From an uncultured Candidatus Melainabacteria bacterium (GTDB lineage Bacteria; Cyanobacteriota; Vampirovibrionia; Gastranaerophilales; Gastranaerophilaceae): DNA of 51,783 bases. The notes under the pieces were generated by a model. That model was not told where the DNA came from and did no database searches. It saw only the letters and a list, made by a program, of their open reading frames with translations. Positions 26,555-35,324 of this stretch are shown piece by piece (the first letter of the stretch is position 1; the number at the start of each line of letters is the position of its first letter). Where the stretch lies: assembly GCA_945910425.1 (NCBI GenBank), contig CAMDYM010000006.1:1-51783 (forward strand), read 5' to 3'. A program made the position numbers and the translations under genes.

Positions 26555-27247
26555 TTACCCCTCTTCTTTAACTGCCATAGAAATGTATGTTGTTGATAAA
26601 AGCGTAAATACAAGTGCCTGAATTAATGCAACAAACAACTCAAAAAGCATGAAAGGCAGAGGAAATGCAACAGCTGCAAGACTTAAAATCGTTGCAACCA
26701 GAACTTCTCCTGCAAAAATATTTGCAAAAAGTCGCAGAGCCAAAGAAAACGGTCTTACAAAAAGTTCCAGTGTATCAACTAAGGTAATAATAATTCCGTC
26801 AAGACTAAACCCTTTGAAAAAGAATTTAAACCCGTTACGTTTAACTCCGTAGAATATATAATAAATTGAAACAACTATAGCCATAGCTGCCGTCATATTT
26901 ATATCGTTATTAGGGGAAGCCAATTCACCCGTATGAAGATGAATAAGTTTCCAAGGAAGCTGACCGACAAGATTAGCAGTTAAAATAAACATAAATAAAG
27001 TCAAAATAATTGCAATATGTTTTTGAGCTTCATCATTACCCATACTTGACTTTGCAATACCGTTAAAATACTTAACGATATTTTCACCAATTAATTGTAA
27101 TTTACCCGGAACCATTGTAAGTTTTCTTGTTGTACATAAAGCCAGCACAATAAGTATGAGCATGGAAAGCCACATTGTAATAAGTGTATCAAGATTAAAT
27201 GATACATTATGTCCTAAGATACTTGTCGTATAAACCCAATGTTCCAT
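26555..27247 (-). CDS. atpB: ATP synthase subunit a
   Basis: Membrane stator subunit that forms the ion half-channels, 230 residues with about five hydrophobic helices. The essential arginine is R172 in SLALRLFANIFAGE. FNLDTLITMWLSM and the C-terminal ELFVALIQALVFTLLSTTYISMA are typical. GAGGGAG precedes the ATG. It is the first gene of the operon; no atpI is seen just upstream. The order a-c-b'-b-delta-alpha-gamma follows. Confidence 0.96.
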   Translation of the reverse strand: MEHWVYTTSILGHNVSFNLDTLITMWLSMLILIVLALCTTRKLTMVPGKLQLIGENIVKYFNGIAKSSMGNDEAQKHIAIILTLFMFILTANLVGQLPWKLIHLHTGELASPNNDINMTAAMAIVVSIYYIFYGVKRNGFKFFFKGFSLDGIIITLVDTLELFVRPFSLALRLFANIFAGEVLVATILSLAAVAFPLPFMLFELFVALIQALVFTLLSTTYISMAVKEEG

Positions 27248-27306
27248 TTTTCTCCCTCTTCAGTTTTAGATTATAACAAAAAATATTTTTTCGCAAATAT
27301 TATTTA

Positions 27307-27894
27307 TTACCAGGTCAGCTCATCAAAGTCGGCAATTTTTACATCTGTAAATATTCGATTTACGGCATTTTCCACGCTGCCAAAGACCTTTGTATCTGAT
27401 ATTATATCCAAAAGTTTATTTCCGATAAGCCACTCATCTTTAACAGAATCATATGATAAATGGTTTTCAAAATCCCCACCCTTAAACTTTGAATAAGGGA
27501 TATTTAACTTTTTCAAAACACCTTCCAAAAATTCAAATAAGCCTGTACTTCGAGGAGAAGATATATTATCCCGTTTTGAACCCAGAATAAGAGCTTGCAT
27601 ATTTTCAGGATTAAGCTTTTCTCTGACATTTTCCATAATATATTTTTCTAGCTTTGACCAATTATCGTTTTGAGGAATATTAGGACAAAGATGCAAAAAT
27701 AAGACTTCATGTCCGTCATTTATCCCCAGAGCAGTGCAATCATAAACACCTTCAGTAAAGGCTTTATTGGCACAAACTGTTTGCTTAACAGTCCAGGGGT
27801 AAACAACATTGTTACGGCATCTTTTTATACTTTGCTTAAAAGCACTTTCGGGGACTAGTCTTATCCTTGATTGAAAAGAGATATTATTGTTCAT
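27307..27894 (-). CDS. Unknown protein with N-terminal ISFQS tag
   Basis: A 195-residue protein, family not recognised. It opens MNNNISFQSR, matching the tag motif (hydrophobic-S-F-Q-S). The body is mixed alpha/beta with conserved-looking stretches ALGINDGHEVLFLHLCP and ALILGSKRDNISSPRSTGLFEFLEGVL, which could form a small enzyme-like domain (a weak resemblance to CheD-type glutamine deamidases is only an impression). No signal peptide or membrane helix. It lies between atpB and the divergent birA. Confidence 0.65.
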   Translation of the reverse strand: MNNNISFQSRIRLVPESAFKQSIKRCRNNVVYPWTVKQTVCANKAFTEGVYDCTALGINDGHEVLFLHLCPNIPQNDNWSKLEKYIMENVREKLNPENMQALILGSKRDNISSPRSTGLFEFLEGVLKKLNIPYSKFKGGDFENHLSYDSVKDEWLIGNKLLDIISDTKVFGSVENAVNRIFTDVKIADFDELTW

Positions 27895-27958
27895 ACAATT
27901 TTATAAACCCAAACATAATAAAATTTGTCAAAAACAGATTTATATTTTTTGTTTATTG

Positions 27959-27964
27959 TATAAT
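27959..27964 (+). promoter_or_regulatory. Possible -10 element for birA-oad operon
   Basis: TATAAT at 27959-27964, 35 bases before the birA ATG, has no good -35 at 17 bases. A palindrome TACACGTGTA follows at 27971-27980 in the predicted leader and could bind a regulator. Confidence 0.35.
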
Positions 27965-27998
27965 AAACTTACACGTGTATATTACCTCAGGGGAGAAC

Positions 27999-28721
27999 AT
28001 GAAAATAATAGGGTTAGAAGAGACAGATTCCACGAATAACTATGCCAAAATCAATATTGATACATTGGCTGACAGAACAGTTATTCATGCCAAACGCCAA
28101 AATGCAGGGCGCGGAAGATTAAACCGTAAATGGGTTGATTTAGGCGAAGGTAATCTTTTTATGTCTTTAGTTTTAAAACCATCAAATTCTTTTAATGAAA
28201 TTTACCCGAATATTACACAATATTTATCCGTTGTATTATGTAAAGTTCTTGAATCTTACGGGTTAAAACCTCAAATCAAATGGCCGAATGATGTTTTAAT
28301 TGACGGTAAAAAAATTGCAGGAATCCTATCTGAAACAATCATGCAGGGAAGTATTTTTAAAGGTTTGGTTTTAGGTATCGGGGTTAATCTTAACGCTAAA
28401 CAAGCTGATGTGGACTCAATTCCTGACAAAATTGTTACTTCTCTGAATCTTGAACTTAAAACCAATATTAATTTAGAAGAATTTAGAAATAAGCTTACAG
28501 ATGAATTTTTCAAAAATTACGACAAATTTTTAGAAAACGGATTTGTGATGATAAAAAACGAATATATTAATAGAAACTGTTTTCTAAACAAAGAATTAAA
28601 TGTGCAATTATTTAATAATATAGAAAGCGGGTTTGCTAAAGGAATAACGGATAAAGGCGCTTTAGTATTGCAAACCGCACACAATGAGGAATTAGTACTT
28701 ACAATAGGAGATATTTTATGA
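27999..28721 (+). CDS. birA: Biotin-[acetyl-CoA-carboxylase/Oad] ligase, catalytic-only BirA
   Basis: Attaches biotin to carrier lysines through biotinyl-AMP. 240 residues: GRGRLNRKW (37-45) is the biotin/AMP loop, KWPNDVL (94-100) and KKIAGILSE (104-112) the active site, with a C-terminal SH3-like domain (about 195-240). The N-terminal DNA-binding domain of E. coli BirA is missing, so it should not act as a repressor. ATG 27999 is chosen over longer in-frame starts because GGGGAG precedes it and it matches the family N-terminus. It overlaps oadG by 4 bases and is the first gene of birA-oadG-oadA-oadB; its obvious substrate is the oadA product. Confidence 0.95.
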   Translation: MKIIGLEETDSTNNYAKINIDTLADRTVIHAKRQNAGRGRLNRKWVDLGEGNLFMSLVLKPSNSFNEIYPNITQYLSVVLCKVLESYGLKPQIKWPNDVLIDGKKIAGILSETIMQGSIFKGLVLGIGVNLNAKQADVDSIPDKIVTSLNLELKTNINLEEFRNKLTDEFFKNYDKFLENGFVMIKNEYINRNCFLNKELNVQLFNNIESGFAKGITDKGALVLQTAHNEELVLTIGDIL

Positions 28722-28957
28722 GTGGAAATTTATCAAACGGGTTAGTATTACTCGGCATGGGCATGGGATTTGTACTATGCTTTTTGACAATCTTAATTTT
28801 TGCAATGTTTATTTTAAAACATGTAGTTGCTTACTTGAACAAACTGTTCCCTGAAGCTGTGGAAGAAGTAAAAACAACAGCGAAAAAGGTAAGCACAAAC
28901 GTAGATGAAGCAATAGCAGTAGCTTTAGCCGTAATCGCTGCAAAAAGAAGAGGTTAA
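28718..28957 (+). CDS. oadG: Oxaloacetate decarboxylase gamma chain
   Basis: A 79-residue single-span membrane protein. GLVLLGMGMGFVLCFLTILIFAMFIL (about 8-33) is the OadG membrane segment; a short charged tail follows. In Na+-pumping decarboxylases the gamma chain joins the biotinylated alpha subunit to the membrane beta subunit. The C-terminal tail lacks the His-rich zinc-binding end described in some OadG proteins. Start overlaps birA (ATGA-type overlap). Confidence 0.9.
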   Translation: MSGNLSNGLVLLGMGMGFVLCFLTILIFAMFILKHVVAYLNKLFPEAVEEVKTTAKKVSTNVDEAIAVALAVIAAKRRG

Positions 28958-28989
28958 AAACAATAATTATTAAATGAAAGGAAAAATAT

Positions 28990-30777
28990 ATGAGTAAAAA
29001 ACTTATTAAAGTTATGGACACATCTTTTAGAGATGGTTTCCAATCAGTATACGGAGCAAGAGTCTTCGTTGATGATTTCATTCCTGCTTTAAAATCAGCA
29101 GTTGATGCAGGTATCAGACACTTTGAAGTTGCAGGCGGTGCAAGATTTCAATCACCGATTTTCTACTGTAGAGAAAACGCATTTGAAACAATGGACAAAA
29201 TCAGAGCTGCAGTAGGTCCTGATATCAACTTACAATCATTATCAAGAGGTGTTAACGTTGTAGGTCTTGATTCTCAACCTCGTGACGTTATTGACCTTCA
29301 CGCTAAAATGTTTGCTAAACACGGCGTTACAACAATCAGAAACTTTGATGCTTTAAACGATGTTAACAACTTGTTATACTCAAGCCAATGTATCAAAAAA
29401 CACGGTTTAAAACATGAAGTTACAATCACAATGATGGAACTTCCAATCGGTTGTACAGGGGCACATGATGTTGAATTTTATGAAAAAGTTCTTCGTTCAA
29501 TTTTAGATGCCGGTATCGAATTTGATTCATTAGCATTCAAAGACGCATCAGGAACATCAGCTCCTCGCAAAGTATTTGAAACAATCAAAAGAACTCGTGA
29601 AATCTTAGGTGCTGATGCGGATATCAGATTCCACTCTCATGAAACAGCAGGTACAGGCTTATCAGCATACTTAGCAGCATTAGAAGGCGGAGCTAACTGT
29701 ATCGACTTATCTATGAAACCTGTTTCAGGCGGAACAGCTCAACCTGATATTGTTTCTATGTGGCACGCATTAAAAGGAACCGAATACGATTTAGGTATTG
29801 ATGTTGAAAAAATCCTTAAAACAGAAGAAATATTTAAAGAATGTATGAAAGATTACTTCTTACCACCTGAAGCACTTGCAGTTAACCCTCAAATCATTCA
29901 ATCACCATTACCTGGCGGAGCTTTAACCGCTAACACTCAAATGCTTCGTGATAACAACTTAATGGATAAATATCCTGAAGTTGTTGCCGCTATGAAAGAA
30001 GTTGTAGAAAAAGGCGGTTTCGGAACATCTGTAACTCCTGTTTCACAATTCTACTTCCAACAAGCATTCAATAACGTAATGTTTGGCAAATGGAAGAAAA
30101 TTGCTGAAGGTTACGGAAAAATGGTTCTTGGTTACTTTGGTAAAACGCCTTGTGAACCTGATGCTGAAGTTATTAAAATTGCAGAAGAACAACTAGGTCT
30201 TCAACCGACAACAGAAACTGTAGTTGATCTTAACGACAAAGACGAAACAAAAGGTCTTAAAGTTGCACAAAAAAGACTTGAAGACGCAGGTCTTGAAGTT
30301 AATGACGAAAACTTATTCATATCAGCAGCTTGTAAAGAAAAAGGTATCTTATTCTTACAAGGCAAAGGAACAATCGGAGTTCGTAAAAACGAAAATAAAT
30401 CAGAAACTCCAAGTTCTTGTGAACCGGCAGGAAACGGTTACACCGTTACAGTTAACGGTAAAAAATACGCAGTAGCATTAGAAGGCGGAAAAGCAACAGT
30501 TAACGGTAAATTATACGACTTCAACGTAAAAGAAGGTATTGAAGCAAAAGCAGCAACAGGTGACGGAACACCAATTAAAGCAGCATTACCTGGTAACGTA
30601 TTAAAAGTATTGGTATCAGAAGGTGATACAATTGCAGAAGGCGATGTTATCGCTGTTGTTGAAGCTATGAAAATGGAAACAGAAATTAAATCACCTGTCG
30701 CAGGTACTGTAAAATCTGTTGATATTGAAGTAGGTAACAAAGTTCAAACAGGTCAAGTACTGGTAACTGTAGGTTAG
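28990..30777 (+). CDS. oadA: Oxaloacetate decarboxylase alpha chain (carboxyltransferase + biotin carrier)
   Basis: Transfers CO2 from oxaloacetate to biotin, yielding pyruvate. 595 residues. The TIM-barrel carboxyltransferase occupies about 1-300 with [10 protein letters not shown] (10-19), the carboxylated-lysine candidate K184 (FKDASG) and metal ligands H215/H217 (FHSHETAG). The conserved PYC/Oad association domain follows, then an Ala/Gly linker and the C-terminal biotinyl domain with EAMKMET, biotin on K561. The opening [10 protein letters not shown] differs from the more usual LRDAHQS. AAAGGA precedes the ATG. It could also serve other biotin-dependent decarboxylases, but oadG and oadB beside it fix the assignment. 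Confidence 0.95.
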   Translation: MSKKLIKVMDTSFRDGFQSVYGARVFVDDFIPALKSAVDAGIRHFEVAGGARFQSPIFYCRENAFETMDKIRAAVGPDINLQSLSRGVNVVGLDSQPRDVIDLHAKMFAKHGVTTIRNFDALNDVNNLLYSSQCIKKHGLKHEVTITMMELPIGCTGAHDVEFYEKVLRSILDAGIEFDSLAFKDASGTSAPRKVFETIKRTREILGADADIRFHSHETAGTGLSAYLAALEGGANCIDLSMKPVSGGTAQPDIVSMWHALKGTEYDLGIDVEKILKTEEIFKECMKDYFLPPEALAVNPQIIQSPLPGGALTANTQMLRDNNLMDKYPEVVAAMKEVVEKGGFGTSVTPVSQFYFQQAFNNVMFGKWKKIAEGYGKMVLGYFGKTPCEPDAEVIKIAEEQLGLQPTTETVVDLNDKDETKGLKVAQKRLEDAGLEVNDENLFISAACKEKGILFLQGKGTIGVRKNENKSETPSSCEPAGNGYTVTVNGKKYAVALEGGKATVNGKLYDFNVKEGIEAKAATGDGTPIKAALPGNVLKVLVSEGDTIAEGDVIAVVEAMKMETEIKSPVAGTVKSVDIEVGNKVQTGQVLVTVG

Positions 30778-30793
30778 TCGGGAGGTAAGAAAA

Positions 30794-31999
30794 ATGATAT
30801 TATCAGAAGGATTAATGCAGTTGTGGCAATCAACAGGCATTTATAACATGATAGAAAAAGCAGATCCCGCTATTACAAGCGGATTTGAACAATTCCTACA
30901 CCAATTCGGACACCCGATAATGCTTGTTATCTGTTTGTTCTTACTTTGGTTAGGTATAAAAAAACAATATGAACCGTTATTATTGGTTCCTATCGCATTT
31001 GGCGGTTTGTTATCAAACATTCCTATGGCAGGCATTGCAGACCCGACAGGGTTCTTAGGAATAATTTATGAAGCAGGTATTCATAAAGGTTTATTCCCAT
31101 TAATTATCTTTATGGGAGTTGGCGCAATGACAGACTTCGGGCCGTTGATTGCTAATCCAAAGACTGCACTATTAGGTGGAGCTGCTCAATTTGGTATATT
31201 TGGAGCGCTTTTACTTGCTCTTTGCTGTTTTGGATTTACTCTGCCTCAATCAGGTGCTATCGGTATCATCGGAGGTGCTGACGGTCCGACTTCAATTTAT
31301 GTAACTTCAAAACTTGCTCCTGAATTATTAGGTGCAATCGCTGTTGCCGCATATTCATATATGGCATTGGTTCCTGTTATTCAACCGCCTATTATGAAAC
31401 TTTTAACAACCGATAAAGAACGTCAAATTCAAATGGATCAATTAAGACAAGTTTCAAAAAGAGAAAAAATCATATTCCCTCTTGTAGTATTAGGGTTATG
31501 TATAATCTTCTTGCCTGATGCTTGTCCGTTAGTTGGGGCTTTGACATTCGGTAATCTTTGTAAAGAATGCGGAGTTGTTGACAGATTATCTGATACAATG
31601 CAAAACGCTTTAATCAATATTGTTACTATATTTTTAGGGTTGTCTGTCGGTTCTAAACTTTCAGCAGAACAATTCCTAACTGTTCAGACATTATTTATTC
31701 TTGTATTAGGTATTATTGCATTTTCATTTGCAACAGCCGCAGGAGTGTTAATGGCAAAATTGATGAATGTTTGTACAAATGTTATCAGTAAAATTACAGG
31801 CAAAGAAATTAAACCTATCAACCCGTTAATCGGTTCAGCAGGAGTTTCTGCAGTTCCAATGGCGGCTCGTGTTTCAAATAAGGTAGGACTTGAATACAAT
31901 AATCAAAACTACTTGTTAATGCACGCAATGGGACCAAATGTTGCAGGTGTAATCGGTTCTGCGGTTGCAGCCGGTGTATTGCTTGCACTTTGCCACTAG
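30794..31999 (+). CDS. oadB: Oxaloacetate decarboxylase beta chain, Na+ pump
   Basis: Integral membrane subunit of 401 residues that decarboxylates carboxybiotin and exports Na+. [16 protein letters not shown] (107-122) and [11 protein letters not shown] (160-170, with D163 the counterpart of the essential Asp in Klebsiella/Salmonella OadB) are diagnostic; the C-terminal [14 protein letters not shown] and [16 protein letters not shown] motifs are also present. About nine membrane helices. GGGAGG lies directly before the ATG. It ends the operon at a strong terminator. Confidence 0.97.
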   Translation: MILSEGLMQLWQSTGIYNMIEKADPAITSGFEQFLHQFGHPIMLVICLFLLWLGIKKQYEPLLLVPIAFGGLLSNIPMAGIADPTGFLGIIYEAGIHKGLFPLIIFMGVGAMTDFGPLIANPKTALLGGAAQFGIFGALLLALCCFGFTLPQSGAIGIIGGADGPTSIYVTSKLAPELLGAIAVAAYSYMALVPVIQPPIMKLLTTDKERQIQMDQLRQVSKREKIIFPLVVLGLCIIFLPDACPLVGALTFGNLCKECGVVDRLSDTMQNALINIVTIFLGLSVGSKLSAEQFLTVQTLFILVLGIIAFSFATAAGVLMAKLMNVCTNVISKITGKEIKPINPLIGSAGVSAVPMAARVSNKVGLEYNNQNYLLMHAMGPNVAGVIGSAVAAGVLLALCH

Positions 32000-32024
32000 T
32001 AAACAGAAAAATCCAAGACGTTAA

Positions 32025-32055
32025 CAAAAAGCTCCTAAAACTAGGAGCTTTTTTT
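32025..32055. terminator. Bidirectional terminator after oadB
   Basis: AAAAAGCTCCTA pairs with TAGGAGCTTTTT around AAAC, with T runs on both strands. It also overlaps the stop codon of the minus-strand gene ending at 32041. Confidence 0.95.
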
Positions 32056-32358
32056 GTTAAATAAAATAAAACTTTCTAAACCCTCTATAAGATTTTTGTT
32101 ACGAATTTTAAAACTTTGATTAGTTCTTACATTATCAACTACAAAATATTTCTCAAATTGAGTTAACTCAAGAACATCATCTTTGTTATCATTTGCTACT
32201 CTTGAAATGAAACTGTCAAAATAATCTTCAAAACCTTTTTTCTCTGAAACAGCTCTATTTAAAGCATTTAATGCCCTTTTTGTCTGGTAAATATTTGTAT
32301 TAAATCTTGAGGTAAAATTTAAATTATTATTATATTGTTGAGTATTATAAATTTTCAT
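32041..32358 (-). CDS. Small unknown protein with NFTSR tag
   Basis: A 105-residue protein, family unknown. It starts MKIYNTQQYNNN and then LNFTSRF (13-19), the tag motif. The remainder is charged and helical with no Cys or membrane segment. ATG 32358 is chosen: AGGA lies ten bases upstream, in the end of the preceding gene, and the alternative TTG three codons earlier is too close to it. It overlaps the upstream gene's stop (ATG lies inside the last codons), so the pair is probably co-translated. Confidence 0.6.
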   Translation of the reverse strand: MKIYNTQQYNNNLNFTSRFNTNIYQTKRALNALNRAVSEKKGFEDYFDSFISRVANDNKDDVLELTQFEKYFVVDNVRTNQSFKIRNKNLIEGLESFILFNKKSS

Positions 32359-32773
32359 ATTTATCAAGTCCTAACTCTTTTAAAGAAAGTTTTTCCAATT
32401 CAATTTCCTTAATTTTCAAATTTTTAACTTCGTAATCAAGAAACGTAGAAATTATTCGGCGGATCAAAGTTTCACCTTTAGCATCAAACATTCTGTTTTC
32501 ATTTAGCAAATCACAAAGAATTTTTATTCTGTCAGCCGAATGAGCAATTTCAGGGAAGCGTTCCCTTATAACATTCCGAACCCCTCTAAGCCCGTCAACA
32601 AGCTGACCGGTATACATTTTGTTTACATCTAAGCCTGAAAGATCTTCTAACAGCTTATTTTGTCGTGGATTTGAGATTTTTGCATCCTCAAAAAAACAAC
32701 CGGTTGCACTTTCTATTGCAACTTTTACGGGAATTTTTATACCAAATGACGGTGAATACGAATTTATTTTCAT
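32345..32773 (-). CDS. Small unknown protein with SFGIK tag
   Basis: A 142-residue protein, family unknown. It opens MKINSYSPSFGIKIP, again the tag (PSFG at 8-11). The body is helical and charged with one Cys pair region (TGCFF; IKILCDLL). No signal peptide. A short AGG lies just before the ATG. It forms a two-gene unit with the downstream small tag protein; both are convergent with oadB and divergent from the formyltransferase-like gene. Confidence 0.65.
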   Translation of the reverse strand: MKINSYSPSFGIKIPVKVAIESATGCFFEDAKISNPRQNKLLEDLSGLDVNKMYTGQLVDGLRGVRNVIRERFPEIAHSADRIKILCDLLNENRMFDAKGETLIRRIISTFLDYEVKNLKIKEIELEKLSLKELGLDKYENL

Positions 32774-32829
32774 ATTACCTATAAATCTTCTGAATTTTAT
32801 TTTTTGCCTTTTTGTAATAAAATTTTAAT

Positions 32830-33309
32830 ATGCAAAAGAAACTATCATTACAAATAAACAATGAAAAAATTAAAGAATCCGTAGAAAAATACTTTAAAGA
32901 TTTAGATATTGAAATTTGTGATATGAAAAATGCAGACCTTATCGCACTTTACGATAGTGATTGCAAGGTCAATACAAAAACAATAAACCTTCATCCTTCA
33001 CTTTTACCCTCATTCAAAAGTCACGATGCAATAAAAGAAGCTTTTCTTGAAGGGGTAAAAGTCAGCGGAATTACAGTTCACCAAGTTGAAGAAAACAATT
33101 TCTACGGCAAAATTCTTGCTCAAATTCCTGTACTGATAGGAAATGATACACATTTTGATGAATTTGAAGCAGAAATTATAAATCTCGCTACAAAGATTTA
33201 CCCAAAAGTTATAGAAAAAATCATAAATGAAGAAGTTTTTGATTTTGATGATTTATTTAAAAACAATTGCAGCGGGAGCTGTTCAAATTGCGGCGAATGC
33301 AGTCATTAG
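32830..33309 (+). CDS. Truncated PurN-like formyltransferase with C-terminal Cys cluster
   Basis: A 159-residue protein related to the C-terminal half of glycinamide ribonucleotide formyltransferase. NLHPSLLPSFKSHDA (53-67) keeps the Asn and His of the formyl-transfer site, and GVKVSGITVHQVEENNFYGKILAQIPV aligns with the following core. Two features argue against normal activity: the N-terminal phosphoribosyl-binding half is nearly absent, and the catalytic Asp position (LDxGP in PurN) is Phe-Tyr. The tail has four cysteines, C147, C151, C154 and C157 (CSGSCSNCGEC), a probable metal site. No Shine-Dalgarno is seen. It overlaps a small convergent frame by 3 bases. A metal-binding derivative or a decaying gene are both possible. 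Confidence 0.7.
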   Translation: MQKKLSLQINNEKIKESVEKYFKDLDIEICDMKNADLIALYDSDCKVNTKTINLHPSLLPSFKSHDAIKEAFLEGVKVSGITVHQVEENNFYGKILAQIPVLIGNDTHFDEFEAEIINLATKIYPKVIEKIINEEVFDFDDLFKNNCSGSCSNCGECSH

Positions 33310-33470
33310 ACTTTATCTTGAGTATTTATATTAAGTTTATTCATAACAGAATTAAAGAAAGCTTTTTTCTTCTTATCTGAAACTTTATCAGGCAAAATCA
33401 CGGCAGGATTGATTATTCGCTGTTTTGAGGAATAAAGCGTCTTTATCTCTTGTATTTGTGATTTTCTCAT
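33306..33470 (-). CDS. Possible 54-residue small protein
   Basis: The minus frame ATG 33470 to TAA 33306 encodes a basic peptide starting MRKSQIQEIKTLYSSKQR and ending NINTQDKV. AGAGG lies about 11 bases before the ATG. It sits 68 bases after ilvB on the same strand. No family is recognised; the composition is protein-like (basic, with NPAVILPDKV), but conservation was not tested. Confidence 0.45.
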   Translation of the reverse strand: MRKSQIQEIKTLYSSKQRIINPAVILPDKVSDKKKKAFFNSVMNKLNINTQDKV

Positions 33471-33511
33471 TATTGTTCAAGCCTCTTAATTCTAAAAATA
33501 GGGTATAAACT

Positions 33512-33537
33512 TTTTATCAAAATGGGGTTTGATAAAA
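33512..33537 (-). repeat. AT-rich hairpin directly after ilvB
   Basis: TTTTATCAAA and TTTGATAAAA (10 bp) enclose a six-base loop. It lacks a clean T run, so it could be a weak terminator or a processing/stability hairpin between ilvB and the small frame. Confidence 0.5.
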
Positions 33538-35169
33538 CTATAAAAGCTCCATTGGTTCAACAACGAAATCGATTATAAATGTTCCGTCTGTTGAAAAAGC
33601 TTTAGAAAGAGCAGCTTCAATCTCATCAATTGATGAAACTCTAACTGCATTCACTCCGTAACTTTTTGCCAGCGTCAAAAAGTCAGGATTAGAAATTTTT
33701 GTTTGAGAATATCTGCCATCACACAACTTTTCTTGAAGTTGTCTAACCATCCCAAGGTATCCGTTATTTAAAATCATAATTTTTATATTTAAATTATTCT
33801 CAACACAAGTTGCAAGTTCATGTAATCCCATTTGGAATGACCCGTCACCTGCAATACAAATAATATTTTTATCAGGACAAGCAACAGATGCACCTATTGC
33901 AGCAGGGAACCCGAATCCCATAGTTCCTGAACCGCCTGACATTAAAATTTGTCTGTCTTTACAAAATGTCAGATTTCTGGCAGCCCATAGTTGGTGCTGA
34001 CCGACTTCTGATGTAAATATTACGTTCTTATCTTTTGTAAATTCATCAATTTTACTGATAACTTCAAAAGAGTGAAGCTGATTTGTAGTTTTTTTGTTAG
34101 GTGTATTTAAAGCTTTCAATTCTTGAGCAAATTCAAGCCATTTAGAAAAATTCCGGTTAGTTTTTGAATTTAATTGTACCAATAATTCTTTTATATCCGC
34201 CACTACAAACTCAGACGCTTGAATATTTTTAGAAATTTCATCAGGATTAATATCAACCTGTACAAATTTTTCTGATAAATCAACATCTTTAAACATACAG
34301 GTTATTCGGTCATTAAACCTTGCCCCAAGCGACAAAATTAAATCAGCATCTTTTAAAATCTGATTAGCAGACTTATCACCAAAGATTCCTATCATTCCAA
34401 AATAATTTTCATCACTTTGAGGATAAGTTCCAAGCCCCATCATAGTATCAACAACAGGGATTTTTATCTTTTTAGCAAACTCAAAAAGTTCAGACTCGGC
34501 TCTTGAGTGTTTAACCCCGCCGCCTGAAACTATAACCGGCTTTGAGGAAGCTTCAAGTCTTGATATAATTCCATCAATATTTGGTAAAGCAGATTTATTA
34601 TCAATTATAGATAATTCATCCAACTTCTCAAATTCAACATCTTGAGAAAAAATATCTTTCACCAAATCAACGACAACAGGACCTTTTTTACCGCTCATAG
34701 CTGTTTTAATTGCATGCTGAAGGGTTGATTGAATCTCTTCAGCCGAAGTTATTTGATAAGTTTTTTTAGTACAAGATTTTGTAATATCACAAATATCAGC
34801 TTCCTGGAAAGCATCTTTACCGATTAAACCTTTCATAACCTGACCTGTCAAGACAATCAACGGATACCCGTCAAGATAAGCATTAACAAGTCCTGTAACT
34901 GTATTTGTAGCACCGGGACCTGAGGTAACAAGGACTACACCGCATTTCCCGCTGACTCTTGCGTAACCTTCGGCAGCATGGACGGCTGATTGTTCATGGC
35001 GAACCAATACATGCTTAATTTCAGGACAGTCGTATAATTCGTTATATAAATCTAAAACAATTCCCCCGGGATATCCAAAAATCGTATCAACACCTAAACT
35101 CTTAAGTGTTTCGATAAGAATTTTTGCTCCTTTTTTAGTTTTAGTTTTAATTTTATTTTCGACTATCAT
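33538..35169 (-). CDS. ilvB: Acetolactate synthase large (catalytic) subunit
   Basis: ThDP-dependent enzyme joining two pyruvates (or pyruvate and 2-ketobutyrate) in branched-chain amino acid synthesis. 543 residues. The catalytic Glu is E59 in VRHEQSAVHAAEGYAR, the FAD/central domain has SGGGVKHSRAE and DINPDEI, and the C-terminal ThDP motif runs GDGSFQMGLHELATC to the NN about 27 residues later. A weak GGGAAA lies before the ATG. No small regulatory subunit (ilvH/ilvN) is adjacent, so it would be supplied elsewhere or the enzyme may act as a catabolic acetolactate synthase; FAD-type features favour ilvB. Confidence 0.93.
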   Translation of the reverse strand: MIVENKIKTKTKKGAKILIETLKSLGVDTIFGYPGGIVLDLYNELYDCPEIKHVLVRHEQSAVHAAEGYARVSGKCGVVLVTSGPGATNTVTGLVNAYLDGYPLIVLTGQVMKGLIGKDAFQEADICDITKSCTKKTYQITSAEEIQSTLQHAIKTAMSGKKGPVVVDLVKDIFSQDVEFEKLDELSIIDNKSALPNIDGIISRLEASSKPVIVSGGGVKHSRAESELFEFAKKIKIPVVDTMMGLGTYPQSDENYFGMIGIFGDKSANQILKDADLILSLGARFNDRITCMFKDVDLSEKFVQVDINPDEISKNIQASEFVVADIKELLVQLNSKTNRNFSKWLEFAQELKALNTPNKKTTNQLHSFEVISKIDEFTKDKNVIFTSEVGQHQLWAARNLTFCKDRQILMSGGSGTMGFGFPAAIGASVACPDKNIICIAGDGSFQMGLHELATCVENNLNIKIMILNNGYLGMVRQLQEKLCDGRYSQTKISNPDFLTLAKSYGVNAVRVSSIDEIEAALSKAFSTDGTFIIDFVVEPMELL

Positions 35170-35261
35170 GAATAAATGTATTTCCCTTATCTGACTTGTT
35201 TTATAATATCACGGATATTTTTTGATATCAAGAAATAAGGCTGATTTTTACAATGAAAAAC

Positions 35262-35296
35262 AAAACAAGGCAAAGAATCTTCCTTGCCTTGTTTTT
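35262..35296 (-). terminator. Terminator of the rph cluster
   Basis: AAACAAGGCAAGGAAG pairs with CTTTGCCTTGTTT on the minus strand, followed by TGTTTTTCA. T-rich flanks occur on both sides. It isolates the cluster from ilvB. Confidence 0.85.
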
Positions 35297-35324
35297 GGTC
35301 TTTACATATCACAGATTATAAAAC

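Noticed and set aside
27867-27998. Longer birA start at 27867
   Set aside because: No ribosome binding site, overlaps the promoter region and adds a hydrophobic stretch foreign to the family; GGGGAG-ATG at 27999 fits.
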